Positions 33,901 to 43,104 of a stretch of 64,000 nt of DNA are shown here, piece after piece; position 1 is the first letter of the stretch, and each line of letters opens with the position of its first letter. Made by a program: the position numbers and the translations under genes. The stretch is taken from assembly GCF_000004195.4 (NCBI RefSeq), contig NC_030678.2, positions 90,798,404 through 90,862,403 of the forward strand, in the 5' to 3' direction. This DNA comes from Xenopus tropicalis (taxonomy: Eukaryota; Chordata; Amphibia; Anura; Pipidae). Under the pieces are notes generated by a model, which saw nothing but the letters and a program-made list of their open reading frames with translations, searched no databases and was not told the origin of the DNA.

Positions 33901-35090
33901 CTGACCCCTGCGGTACTCCACTAACAACACTGGTCCAATTAGAAAATGTTCCATTTACCACCACTCTTTGTAATCTATCCTTCAGCCAATTCTCTATCCA
34001 ATTACAGATATTATGTTCTAGGCCAATATTCCTCAATTTGATCATTAACCTTCTTTGTTGTACTGTATCAAACGCTTTAGCAAAGTCCAAGTAGATTACA
34101 TCAACTGCCATTCCAGCATCTAGGTTCCTGCTCACCTCCTCATAAAAGGCGACTAAATTAGTCTGGCAAGATCTGTTACGCATAAAACCATGCTGGCACA
34201 AACCTATAGTATTGTGAACTGCAATGTATTCAAGTACCCTATCCCTTATTACCCCTTTGCAAAAGTTTTCCTACTACTGATGTCAGACTAACAGGCCTAT
34301 ATTTTTTAGGCTGAGAACGGGATCCCTTTTTAAATAACGGCACCACATTAGCAATTCATAGTTACATAGTTAATTTGGATTGAAAAAAGACCAAAGTCCA
34401 TTAAGTTCAACCCTTCCAAGTAAACCTAGCACACACCTACACCTATCCCGACCTATCTATACACTCGCATAAATACTAATTGTCAGTTTTAGTATTCCAG
34501 TAGCATTGAATATTATGCTTTTGACAAAATCATCCAAACCACTCATTCTTCACACTAAAAGTTTGCTGCATCATTGCCCCCCCCCCCCCCAAAAATGACT
34601 GTATAGAGCTATGTAATACACAATTAACACAAAATCTTCCCCACTGAGTATGTTTTAACACCTATGCTACACATCCTCTAAGAATTTCTTTAATAAGCTT
34701 AAATGGATATTTCAATACAACAAGCTGTTAACTTACTTCCTACCCTACAGAAATATTGTTTTTTATTGGAAATATTTTGTCTGTACTAACCTGCTTCTCA
34801 ACATCCCCACCAATCTCTTTGCTTTTCTTCATGAATTCCGCCACTTGTCCATTAATGATATCATCATATGCCTGAACATATACAGCTGTATCTGCAAGAA
34901 TAAGAATAAGTTAGAATACATTTGATGAGCTATACCTATAAAACAATAGAAAGTAGCTGGAAACATACAACTGATCTAGATCATTCCACTAACCTGCAGA
35001 AGATACATCCCCACCAGAACCTGCAGCAAGAATCTCCAATTTTGCAACAGCCTTCTCCAGACGATCAACTAGGCCGTGAATATCTGCCAT
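21857..35090 (-). CDS. CAP1: Adenylyl cyclase-associated protein 1 (12 coding exons, 475 aa)
   Basis: Cytoplasmic actin regulator that works with cofilin to disassemble filaments and recharges actin monomers with ATP. Coding exons in transcript order: 35090-34994, 34891-34791, 32799-32722, 31824-31681, 30911-30826, 27633-27528, 27452-27263, 25199-25009, 23452-23329, 23244-23162, 22185-22042, 21940-21857. All junctions are GT-AG and the sum is 1428 nt, exactly the human length of 475 aa. Residues 10-19 are [10 protein letters not shown], the N-terminal oligomerisation motif (consensus RLExAxxRLE). A helical folded domain follows to about 204, then two polyproline runs (P225-230, P233-239) that would bind profilin, a WH2 segment (about 251-285, with LKHV), and the C-terminal CARP beta-helix (about 320-475). 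The 5'UTR exon is near 38.1 kb. Confidence 0.97.
22042..22185 (-). CDS. CAP1: CAP1 coding exon 11 (CARP domain)
   Basis: Encodes [20 protein letters not shown] to PTSGGEF (401-448). Acceptor TTTGCAG, donor GTAAGA. Confidence 0.95.
23162..23244 (-). CDS. CAP1: CAP1 coding exon 10 (CARP domain)
   Basis: Encodes [20 protein letters not shown] to KDVKVQ (to residue 400). Acceptor TCCGCAG, donor GTAAGT. Confidence 0.95.
23329..23452 (-). CDS. CAP1: CAP1 coding exon 9 (CARP domain)
   Basis: Encodes [20 protein letters not shown] to GKINSIIV. Acceptor TCAACAG, donor GTAAGA, ends in phase 1. Confidence 0.95.
24520..24860. other. CAP1 intron sequence with GAGAGATTAG-type repeat remnant
   Basis: GGGCTAATGCTCCATGGAGAG and AATCTCTCC motifs suggest a worn GGGCT..AGATTAGT MITE like those at 38836 and 39101. 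No exon is required here. Confidence 0.35.
25009..25199 (-). CDS. CAP1: CAP1 coding exon 8 (WH2, linker)
   Basis: Encodes [20 protein letters not shown] to [10 protein letters not shown] (268-331). Acceptor TCTGATAG, donor GTGAGT. Confidence 0.95.
25952..26206. repeat. Palindromic MITE in CAP1 intron
   Basis: GGCTAATGCTAGACGGGGCTG with CAGGCTGAGAATCAGC on the left is mirrored by CACAGGCTGAGAATCAGCGC and TGTGTGGCATTAGTCTTA on the right. The centre carries GGTGCAGGCACACAG / GTGTGCCTGCACCC. Confidence 0.65.
26229..27197. mobile_element. 969-bp hAT-type transposon with 8-bp target duplication
   Basis: The ends CAGTGCTGTCCAACT and AGTTGGACAGCACTG are exact inverted repeats. ATATAGAG flanks both sides (26221-26228 and 27198-27205). 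No transposase is visible. Inside lies a 34-bp minisatellite. It sits in the CAP1 intron between coding exons 7 and 8, very close to the exon 7 donor. Confidence 0.92.
26575..26829. repeat. 34-bp minisatellite inside the hAT element
   Basis: Seven full units and a partial one, of the form GCACACACAGGCAGC(T/A)..AGGGCAGG(T/C)AGAGTATG. The period not divisible by three gives open frames in several registers with cysteine-rich repeated peptides; these are artefacts. Confidence 0.9.
27263..27452 (-). CDS. CAP1: CAP1 coding exon 7 (polyproline, WH2 start)
   Basis: Encodes [15 protein letters not shown], runs of six and seven prolines around GG, then [20 protein letters not shown] (205-267). Donor GTAAAA. 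A hAT element ends 57 bp beyond the donor. Confidence 0.95.
27528..27633 (-). CDS. CAP1: CAP1 coding exon 6
   Basis: Encodes [20 protein letters not shown] to [11 protein letters not shown] (to residue 204). Donor GTGCGT. Confidence 0.94.
27800..27990. repeat. Dispersed repeat shared with 57170-57480
   Basis: GTATGCTACTTCTGCACGTACC, GGAGTGTACTTCCCCAGTC and CCTTAACCCGCC phrases recur in similar order at 57299-57400. Family not identified. Confidence 0.4.
28071..28240. repeat. Palindromic MITE (TAATAAAAGGC type)
   Basis: TGTAATAAAAGGCACTACGTTTGCCC and AACCCATAGCAACCAATAAG are mirrored by CTGATTGGTTACTATGGGTT and GAGCAAACTTAGAGCCTTTTATTACAT. TAA is present at both ends. Confidence 0.7.
28988..29414. 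repeat. T2-like MITE, copy B
   Basis: TTAAAGGGACAGTAACACC to GGTGTTACTGTTCCTTTAA, the same palindrome as 17482-17896. Ten bases separate it from the next MITE. Confidence 0.85.
29425..29878. repeat. MITE (ACTTGTAGC type) split by a nested MITE
   Basis: The left part, GGGCTAACACACACACCAAG and ACTTGTAGCCAGCTAC (29425-29489), pairs with the right part GACAAGTAGCTGCTTC to TGTGTGTCTTTGCCC (29775-29878). Intact relatives without an insertion are at 39933-40122 and 62895-63056. Confidence 0.75.
29493..29771. repeat. PIF/Harbinger-like MITE nested in another MITE
   Basis: GGGCTGTAACAGACGG and its mirror GTCTGTCACAGCCC bound a 279 bp palindrome with exact TAA on both sides (29490-29492 and 29772-29774). 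It lies inside the element at 29425-29878. Confidence 0.82.
30195..30668. repeat. TTAA-flanked MITE (GGTTCACCTTTAA type)
   Basis: TTAAAGCGATGGTTCACC at the left and GGTGAACTACCCCTTTAA at the right, with TTAA at both borders. Followed by an A-rich run. In a CAP1 intron, ending about 160 bp from coding exon 5. Confidence 0.75.
30826..30911 (-). CDS. CAP1: CAP1 coding exon 5
   Basis: Encodes [20 protein letters not shown] to EYKD. The donor GTAAGT is used after GATGT; an alternative GTGTAA three codon bases earlier would break the frame with the next exon. Ends in phase 2. Confidence 0.93.
31114..31415. mobile_element. hAT-like repeat (GGGGTCCCCAA type)
   Basis: The segment starts CAAGGGGTCCCCAATAC and ends GGTTGGAGATCATA. 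It is flanked by GCCTTACA (31106-31113) and GCCTTAAA (31416-31423), a 7-of-8 target duplication. Located between CAP1 coding exons 4 and 5. Confidence 0.6.
31681..31824 (-). CDS. CAP1: CAP1 coding exon 4
   Basis: Encodes [40 protein letters not shown] and ALGWVAV (93-140), the conserved core of the helical domain. Donor GTAAGT. Confidence 0.95.
32292..32652. repeat. TTAA-flanked T2-like MITE (TTAAAGTGATAC type), copy 2
   Basis: TTAAAGTGATACGGACAC at the left and GGAGTCACTATCTCTTTAA at the right. Same subfamily as 13976-14344. It ends 69 bp from CAP1 coding exon 3. Confidence 0.75.
32722..32799 (-). CDS. CAP1: CAP1 coding exon 3
   Basis: Encodes [20 protein letters not shown] to QQPAE (67-92). 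Acceptor ACTTACAG, donor GTGAGT. Confidence 0.95.
33441..34530 (-). mobile_element. CR1/L2-like LINE fragment with RT core, C-terminus deleted
   Basis: The minus-strand frame from 34201 to 33575 encodes an RT palm: [34 protein letters not shown] and FADDSKL (motifs A, B and C). It then runs through [12 protein letters not shown] and jumps directly to [19 protein letters not shown] near the C-terminus, so roughly 150 residues are missing. The segment 33441-33540 (CATAGTTACATAGGGTTGAA, CCATCAAGTTCAACCC) is the 3' end. A second 3'-end copy of the same type lies just upstream at about 34360-34530. Sense with CAP1, in the intron between coding exons 2 and 3. Confidence 0.82.
34791..34891 (-). CDS. 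CAP1: CAP1 coding exon 2
   Basis: Encodes [20 protein letters not shown] to [10 protein letters not shown] (to residue 66). Acceptor TTCTTGCAG, donor GTTAGT. Confidence 0.95.
34994..35090 (-). CDS. CAP1: CAP1 coding exon 1
   Basis: Start ATG at 35090-35088, two bases after a CTACCAG acceptor. Encodes [19 protein letters not shown] to SSA; ends in phase 1 with donor GTTAGT. Confidence 0.93.
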
Positions 35091-36229
35091 GACTGGTAGA
35101 GCATAAAGATTTTTAAAAAAGAGAGGAATAATGTTTTTTACAAAAGTGATGTCACCTCTAAAAAATACAAGAATATAAACAGACTGTACCAATGACTCTG
35201 GCTTGGCTTCAAAGATAAACACTGCAATGACATGAACTATATATCACTGAAAGTCTTTAAAGGAGAAAAAGGAAATCTTTGTGCACACACATTTGTATAG
35301 CTAAAAGTGGAACAGAAAAAACTAAGTTTTAACATTAACATAGGGTTATAAACTGCTATCCAGAATAAGAAAAGCTGATTTATAAACCCAATTTATGTTG
35401 CAGTTTGCTAGTTCTGCCCTTTTCAGCACTTAGAAAACCTATCAAGTGACACATGCAGACAGTCACAATGTACTTTGCATTGCCCTCCCCCACCCTTCTT
35501 TCTCTTTTCTGTACCCCCTTCCCCTTCCTTGTTAAGAAAAACAATAAAGAAAGATTGTTTAAAAAAAAGCAACACATGCAAATTTCATATCCAACTACAC
35601 ATATCATATTTTACATTCAATGAGACAAGGACTCATTATTATATTTTACATTCAATAAGACAATGGACATCTTGTCATTACGCTTGTAAACATTAAAATG
35701 TCTTTTCACACAAGAACAAGTAGTCATTTAACAGCTAAGCATGTTTTTGTAGCCCAAATTTTTGTTCAAAAGGGAATTTAAGGGCAACAAAAGTCTGTAG
35801 AATAGTTTGAATTCATATTGCACAGTACTGCTCTTATGCATTCCACAGCCACCAGCCCTATGCTAATTAAGACTGGTGTCCCCCCAAGCAATTCTACTAT
35901 CTTCAGGGGGAAAGAGAATGAAAGGGGAACTCCCTAGGAGTACAGGGTTAACAAAACTCTCATTTAGTACCCAGCACCAGCCCACAACTTCTATGCTTTC
36001 AAACCATGTCAGAATTTAAGAGGGAGGAGCTCTACCGAATCAGGTTGCAATTTAGACATAAAAATAACAAAATTTACCAACTTTTATTACAAGTGTGTAG
36101 ACTTTAATCCAATGATAATCAATGAGACCAGTAATATGAAAGAAACAGAAAATCCTTAAATGTATTATGAACTTGCCAAAACTGTGTGTTGTTGCAGAAT
36201 TATATAATTAAATACAACAATTCTATAAC

Positions 36230-36268
<39 letters not shown>

Positions 36269-38085
36269 CATTTTCTTCTGCAGAAGTGTAGGCTGCTATA
36301 AAGACCATTACTGTAAAGAAACATGGGGTACAACAGGGAAAACATTATTTATTATAATAAACAAAGTTCAGTGAATCATGTGACAAATTATATTGCTAAG
36401 AACTGATTATGACCAATGACATCACTAAGCTCTGGATATCATTTACAGCATATTTATGGCTATAGTTTTACTTCCGGTGGGACTAGTCTTTAATGGAGTA
36501 TTACTAGGACAACCTATACAAAGGGATGCAGCAGGTCACAACCTTTAGCTTAAAAATAACTGCTTTTACATCTACAGGGCTCCTGTACGAACGACTTCAA
36601 CATGTCTGAGCAAAACCCTGAACATACCTTTCATACAGAAGTTATCAACAAAGACCACACAACAAAATCTGTAGCAAGCATCAGTTGTGTTCAACAAGAA
36701 TGTGCCTCACCCGTATTTCAACTTATTGGATCCAAAAACCACATGTTAACCTTTCCAGCATTATCAATGTTATCCGTATTCAGGTACAGGGATGATTCAC
36801 CAAGATGTACAAAGGTTTACAGCAAGCCCTTCTGTTATAATCAATTACTTACAATTAAGTAAACTCTGTTAGCATTAATACCATTTGGAGTATCACCAAG
36901 AAACATATCTCAAAAAAGTAATATTAACACTCAGTCCTCTGGGTGAAAAATGTAAATAATGACACTATTTTTTTATCTGATCATGGTCACCTTTTCATAG
37001 ATTTCACACCTGACTGGATCCTAAAACACAAGTTACTGACCCACAATTTTTAAAAAGTCTAAGATACATTGTAGGTAACACATAATTAACATTTGAACAG
37101 AGATACTGCTAATGAATAGTGCTTATGCAGCCTGATTTAGCAAGGGAGCAAATTCTTACAAAACAACTGCATTTCCTCATTTTGAAGCTATGAATAAATT
37201 ACGGCTTTAAACTAAGAAAGCATTCCCCTGTACTCAGTATAAAGTGCTGTATACTTTGCAAATGTATGAATAAAAGACATGGCCAAGAGATTTTAAAAAT
37301 ATTCAGCCAGAGAAAAACCCTGAACAAATATAATAATGACAGAAGTGCAAGCTGCTGCCAAAATGCCTCATTGAAGGCAAATAACTGGAAAGAAGCAAAA
37401 CTGTTGCAAAAGAAGCAACATTGTTGCAAGACATATTTCTAACTCATTTCAATGTCACAGTTTACCCAGTCCATTATAATGTGAATCCTACACTAAGAAT
37501 AAAGAGACACATGTGTGAGTTGCAGCTTCATACATGTAAATCAGGCATACAGTTTGGACGTTTTTCAAGCTGCACAGAGGCAACAAAACAAGGTACAACA
37601 TCTGTAAGAATGTTTGGCAACTGGCAGCCAATGGCCTAGTTATTACTCAAAAGGGTTGGGAGGCAGTGGAGCACTGGCTGATAAGCAGTTACAATGTACC
37701 AATATAAAAGTCTTATGCCCATAGGTTAGGGGGGCAGCAACATGATTGTGCCAAGGGCTCTGTAACTAGTTCCAGTTAGGGCAGTGCTGAAACTGAACTA
37801 CTTTTCCCAAGCATCAGAGCAGGCTAAAGAGCCTAAAAGTGTCAGTCACTGAGAATGCAATACCTACAATAATTATATTAGTGTATATTAGCTTCAAGTC
37901 AAGCTGAAAGCTGCGCCGGAAGATACTAATACAGTAAAACTACATAAAAATAAAAAAATGTATATAACAGTTATACATTACCTAGCCAGCACTTACCATA
38001 CAGGTTTTACACACACAATGTGCCCACAACACCTTGCTGTCTACTCTACATAAGGTACCGGTTCCCCCTGCCCCGCCCTACTCAC
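35091..38085 (-). other. CAP1: CAP1 intron 1 (5'UTR intron)
   Basis: Intron between the inferred non-coding exon (donor at 38085) and coding exon 1. It holds a (TA)n tract at about 36228-36266 and no supported exon. Small plus-strand frames at 36186 and 36602 are not recognised. Confidence 0.6.
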
Positions 38086-38160
38086 CTCCACCGATTCTCA
38101 GTCTCTAGAACTGCCCCACTTCCGGCAGCCACTTCCCACTGTGCCTCCTTCCAAGCTACT
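38086..38160 (-). other. CAP1: CAP1 5'UTR exon 1 (inferred)
   Basis: On the minus strand a GC-rich segment ends GAATCGGTGGAG before a consensus donor GTGAGTAGGG (38085 downwards). With the acceptor two bases before the CAP1 ATG this gives a standard non-coding first exon. The 5' limit is a guess. Confidence 0.6.
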
Positions 38161-38230
38161 TCCGTGTGATAATAAGAAGGAGGGGCTTTCTATCTTGGAG
38201 GAGGAGCCCAGTGTGCGATTCGCTGTAAAT
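38115..38230 (-). promoter_or_regulatory. CAP1: CAP1 core promoter, ETS-site cluster
   Basis: No TATA box. Several GGAAGT-type ETS motifs on the CAP1 strand: CCGGAAGTGG at about 38117-38126, GGAAGTGG at about 38129, and ACGGAAGTAG at about 38157-38166. This is typical of ubiquitously expressed genes. Confidence 0.5.
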
Positions 38231-38835
38231 TGAACGCAGTCATATCCTTGAGTCCACATTTAGTCCTGGCAATAATGTACAGTTGATATAACTGGGGTGC
38301 GATAAACCCATACCCGATGTAATTTTTTATCCTGCCTGCGTCTGATAGGGTTATTTCTGCCATTCTATTTGGCGGAAACCAGTATTCTGCATTGCAAATG
38401 ACAATTGCCCTTTATTTTCATGGAACGCTTTTATTGTTCCGGTCATGTGACAAGAACGAACCACCAACGTGTGTATCTGTTTCTTCAATCTGTTACCAAA
38501 GATGGTCACAGAGCGAACATGATGCGAGGAGGGGCTGGGGTTAAGCGGTGACTGACAGCACATCAAACTGGGCGGGTGGTAGTACCTACTGAGATCAAAG
38601 AAATCGCGCGATTTTTCATATGCAAGCAGAACTCCAATACTTTGGGCGAATGCCATACTAAGAGTGTTTAGGGCATTTTGTAACTTTGGGGGCGCTGCCG
38701 CATGAGGGGAGTTTCTCAACTCGCCTCATGGTAACAGCGCCTCTGTATGTTAATGTTATTAGTAGAGAAGAAATAAAAATACAGAAAGGCCAGTTTATTT
38801 TCCAGTACACGGACAACCCTAGTGAAGACACATAA
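38231..38835. other. Intergenic CpG-containing stretch upstream of CAP1
   Basis: Contains TTCCGGTCATGTGAC (an E-box of CATGTG type) at about 38438-38452 and a hairpin at 38690-38745 (GGCGCTGCCGCATGAGGGGAG against CTCGCCTCATGGTAACAGCGCC). The 122-codon minus frame at 38351-38719 shows no recognised domain. Confidence 0.45.
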
Positions 38836-39072
38836 GGACAGTGGCACACGTGGAGATTAGTCGCCTGCGATAAATCTTCGCTATTTTGGGCGACTAATCT
38901 CCTTTAAATGCCATCCCTCTGGCAAGAATGTAAATTGCCAGTGAGATGGCATACGCGGCACTTCGGTTTCCAGAAATTAAACTGAAGCCAGTGGGATGGC
39001 ATTAGGGGGATTAATCAGCCACGGTTACAAGGATTTATCGTGGCTTACTAATCTCTTTATGTGCCACTGCCC
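38836..39072. repeat. PIF/Harbinger-like MITE (GGACAGTGGCAC)
   Basis: GGACAGTGGCACACGTGGAG and its mirror GTGCCACTGCCC bound the element. TAA on both sides (38833-38835 and 39073-39075). Confidence 0.75.
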
Positions 39073-39100
39073 TAAAGCGATTAGTTACTGCGACTTATAA

Positions 39101-39447
39101 GGGCTCTGGCACACGGGGAGATTAGTCGCCCACGACAAAACTCCCTGTTTGCGGGCGACTAATCTCCCCCGAGTTGCCTTCACCTGCCATCCCACCGGCA
39201 AAAATATATATTATATTTTCGCTGGTGGGATGGCACACGTGGCGGCGCGATTTCGCGCAAATCACCGAAAAAGCCTCGCGAGGCAACTTCGTCGATTTGC
39301 ACGAAGTCGCGCCGCCGCGTGTGCCATCCCACCGGCAACTTACATTTTCGTCGGTGGGATGGCAGGTGAAGGCAACTCGGGGAGATTAGTCGCCCGCGAA
39401 CAGGGAGTTTTGTCGCGGGCGACTAATCTCCTCGTGTGCCAGAGCCC
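39101..39447. repeat. PIF/Harbinger-like palindromic MITE (GGGCTCTGGCAC)
   Basis: A 347 bp, highly symmetrical element. GGGCTCTGGCACACGGGGAG at the left and CTCCTCGTGTGCCAGAGCCC at the right; TAA on both sides (39098-39100 and 39448-39450). The GC-rich core has GGCGGCGCGATTTCG mirrored by CGAAGTCGCGCCGCC. Confidence 0.85.
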
Positions 39448-39579
39448 TAAAAAACTAGGCGTCTAATTGCTGATTTAACTGCCATAGATTAATGTGCAAG
39501 CCGCTGTGACTAATCATGCTTGGTTTGGACGCGCTAATTGGTCGCCACAACTTTTTAAAAAGACTAATTGCCCCATGTG

Positions 39580-39835
39580 TCTCTGCGCTACACAGGAAGA
39601 TTAGTTGCCCGTGATAAATCTGCACTACCACGGGTGCATAATCTTCTTTAAATGTTTTCCTACCAGCAATATGTAAATCGTCAGTGGGAAAACATACCCG
39701 CCATTTTGTATGTCCAAAGGTGCCTATTTCCTCAGGAGGCACACTTTGGGTAACTTCAGAAAAAAAAAGTACACGTTTGCAGGAGATTAGGTGCCCACAG
39801 CAGAGGAAATTTAGCACAGGCGACTAGCATGCCAA
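39580..39835. repeat. Decayed MITE of the GATTAGT.GCCCGTG family
   Basis: GGAAGATTAGTTGCCCGTGATAA near 39595 and GGAGATTAGGTGCCCACAG near 39781 are degraded versions of the arms of the neighbouring MITEs. Confidence 0.5.
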
Positions 39836-39932
39836 TTTTCATTATTTTGTGTGGATTATATATTATTTCCTTTTGTGATGGTTTCTATCCTACAACTGAA
39901 AATATCTAGACTAATGCAACCAGAAAACAGAT

Positions 39933-40122
39933 TTAGGGCTATGACACATGGTACTACTTGTAGCCAGCTACTTGTTGCAGCTACAAAACACCAGAAAATA
40001 CCCTGCCATAGACAATACTGAGAATTGTCTCCACTAAAACACAGAAAGAGACAATTATCAGTATTGTCTATTTTCTGGTTACAATAAGTAGGTGGCTACA
40101 AGTATCTCTGTGTGTAATTGCC
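39933..40122. repeat. ACTTGTAGC-type MITE
   Basis: GGGCTATGACACATGGTACTAC and CTTGTAGCCAGCTACTTG are paired with GGTGGCTACAAGTATCTCTG and TGTGTAATTGCC. The centre is a hairpin on GACAATACTGA / TCAGTATTGTC. Confidence 0.65.
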
Positions 40123-40129
40123 ATAGGTT

Positions 40130-40395
40130 GCCAAGCGAGCAGATCTTCTCCTGATAGCCCACCTAGGGCCAAACAATTGAATTAAAACAGCGGGCATAGG
40201 AGCGGTCGGCCTGGGGACTGCATAAATGAGCAGATGTGGTCCCTGATCAGGCAGAAAAATCGAACCTGCCCGCTTGAGATCTGCCCAATTTCAGGCCAGA
40301 TGTTGGTCGGGGAGGCCCATCGTTGGTGCCCATAAGGCTAAGCTGCTCAATCAAAAGAACCCATATCTGCAGCTGAAATCGGCTCATGTACTTTA
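40130..40395. repeat. Truncated GGCCATACA-type MITE
   Basis: Carries GCCAAGCGAGCAGATCTTC, AGGGCCAAACAATTGAATTA, AATTTCAGGCCAGAT and GGCCCATCG like the copy at 2495-2869, but both terminal repeats are missing or decayed. Confidence 0.6.
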
Positions 40396-41480
40396 CTGTG
40401 AGAAGGGTTGCCACGTTTTCTGAAAGAATTAATAATGGCCTTTTTTGATCTTAACCACTCAGTCTGGTAAAATGATTGTTATTCTTATTTTAAATATTGC
40501 TTTTGTTTTCAGACACTGTTCTGTTGATCCTTCATGAATCACTCTCTCTTTAAGCTTCCTCTATTAAATAGCAACTCCATGCAAATACTGTTTTAATTGT
40601 AAATAAATTTACAAATAATTGTAAAATACCATTGGTTTTAAAACTAATATATACAGGACAGTTGCTTAGAATTGCATTTTAATTATACAAAATATGGACA
40701 GTTAGGGTGTAATATGTGCTTCCTGTATACATTAAACATTTGTGAATGTGAATTTGTGAATGTACTTGCACTTTTGTTTATCCCTTTTGGTTCTCTAGTT
40801 CTCAATTTAAAACCAGATTCATGGACCTCTCCATTCACAATGCCTGGCAATATCACAAATGACATTCAATATGATTGCATGCCTGGGTTACTAAAGGTCC
40901 TATAGGCTTAATCAGTACTCATGTGTACAGCATGATACTGTAAATGTGTTTTGTGGTCTGAAATCATTCAAATAACCATACTTAAAAGGGAGACTTAAGG
41001 ACCGACTTGGTTTTAATACATACATATAAATACAAATGCATACACTTAATATATACAGACATGTGATCAAATACCAGTGTTTGTTGACAAGTAGGAAGGT
41101 CTCACAAGCGTACCTTGCAAATATATACAAAAGTCTGTTTCATGTGTACAGTGAACAATATTTATGAATAAAGGCACCTTGTTATTCTTTGATTCCCACA
41201 AGATCAAGGGATTTAAGTCTTTATATACAAACACCACTTGGAAAATTCACAATTAATTTAATACATTATCCCTATGTTAGTGCAACATTATGTAGGATCG
41301 CAGCATTCAGTGTGTGCCTAGCATTTATAGCACCAGGGATGCTACACATCCCAAGAGGAACAAGAAGAGTCCCGAGGAAGCAGCACAGGGAGGTTATGAC
41401 TGGTATCCACTCCCCTATGGCGTAATGCGTCCTTCTTGGCATTTTCTGTTTGTGACTACTAACACAGCACTAGACCTGGG
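40396..41480 (-). other. MFSD2A: Inferred MFSD2A 3'UTR and intergenic sequence
   Basis: Downstream of the MFSD2A stop in transcript direction. No canonical AATAAA on the minus strand was found close by; ATTAAA (plus-strand TTTAAT) occurs at about 41257 and 40679. The transcript end is therefore open. Confidence 0.4.
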
Positions 41481-41535
41481 TCATACATTGCTTGCCAGTT
41501 CTAAGGAGTCTGAATCAGAGTCCCGATTGCTTTCC
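41481..41535 (-). CDS. MFSD2A: MFSD2A exon 14 (cytoplasmic tail, stop)
   Basis: After a strong polypyrimidine tract and CCTATCCCCAG, 55 bases encode (R)[17 protein letters not shown] and TGA (41483-41481). Phase 2 matches exon 13. The acidic serine-rich end in ELAS plus a hydrophobic residue matches the tail of mammalian MFSD2A. It lies 6.7 kb from exon 13. Confidence 0.88.
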
Positions 41536-43036
41536 CTGGGGATAGGAAAAAAAAAGTGAGAAGAGCAGAAAAACTTCAAGCTGCTAAATAAACAATACAA
41601 ACTGGAATAAAATTATTATGATGGGTAGGCAGAGTAGAGGCAGGATTATTAATAAATACTTGCACATTCTTGTACAGTCATAGGAAATACAATAGCAAGT
41701 TTAAAGCCTAAGTTATAAAATGTGATTTACAGCATCAAAGTAATGACCGTTAATTTGATCTATGGTGTCTTATGGGACAACTACAAATACCAGCTGGTTA
41801 AATTTTAACTATACCACATGCCTAAATGGCTCGCAAAAACAGTGGTGCAGTAGACACACATGTAGCAAATCCATAACCTGTGCTACCAGAAAAAGGTAGT
41901 TGAGGGCAAGTTAAAAGGAAAAAGCAAACATTTTAGATTTTCCATCACAAGCTATAAAAATAGTTTATAACTTACAAAAAAATATGTGATTCAAAAGTTC
42001 AGATAGATTAAAATTCTGTATAAAACAAAATAAACCAAAGTATTCATGGAAGTGTGTGAGACATGGAAATGTTTCACCCTGGATCAAAGGCAGAAATCAT
42101 AGGAATTTTCAGTTTGCTTTTACTGACCTAGTGCAGTTTGAATAGTGAAAGCACTTATTACTAAAGGTTATTAAATCATAACTATGTAATCCCTATCCTG
42201 TCATGTGCTCTTGGAATGTAATTCCAGGGCCTTTGCTTTTGGCACAAAGTTATTCAGGCTAGTGGCATGGTAACTTTCTCTCCTTTTCCTTCTTATTTTG
42301 TAAGCACTTTGCCCCAAGAGAGAAAGAGTAAGAGTAATCGCTAACCTTCCTAAGGAATTATCTGTTTCAGTCAGTCACATTGCTTACTGTTGTACATTCT
42401 ATAGTTGCAGCCTCTTGTTAAATATGTTATCCTATTCAAGTGGATAAACTCTATTTTACCTAGGTCTTACCAGAGCAATACATATCTACATACACAGAAT
42501 TTGATTAAACAGAGAAAACAACCTCTGTATAACCAAACCCCCTGCCTACTACCTGCAGCCTATCACTGAAATATGCAGTGGTCAGTGTTATCAAGCCACA
42601 ATGACCTGACCCACGAGTGAAGAGCAAAAATTTAGATTATGAAAGAAAAGCATAAAAATACAGCATTTCTAGTAATATTCTATTTAGGGTATAGGTCTCC
42701 TTTAACTCATTAGATCTTAGTCTAGTACTAGTGGGACAGGCAGAGAGTTGGAGCTTTCTAGAAACATAAATGGAATGTCAATGTAGAATGGGAAAAAGGC
42801 ATAACAGACAAGACACAATATACTAGTTTTCTTGCTTATGAGCCTGCCTCTTGAAGTTCTTTAGTCATTCATATGGCCCATCTGCTAGTCTTTTTATCAT
42901 GAACTAATAATCACTTCATTCATTTTGCTACAGCACATCAGCACGTAAAAAGAGAGAGAGAGAGGGAGGGAGAGAAGTAGAAGGAAAGGGCAGGGAGCAC
43001 AGACAGGGCTTTTTATTCAACTACTGATATTTAAAA

Positions 43037-43104
<68 letters not shown>

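Noticed and set aside
33618..34094. 158-codon plus-strand frame
   Set aside because: Shadow of the minus-strand LINE reverse-transcriptase frame.
38351..38719. Possible divergent gene upstream of CAP1
   Set aside because: A 122-codon frame in a CpG-containing region with an E-box, but no recognised domain and part of the frame lies in a hairpin repeat; not supportable as a gene.
39149..39466. 105-codon plus-strand frame
   Set aside because: Translation of the PIF/Harbinger-like palindrome at 39101-39447.
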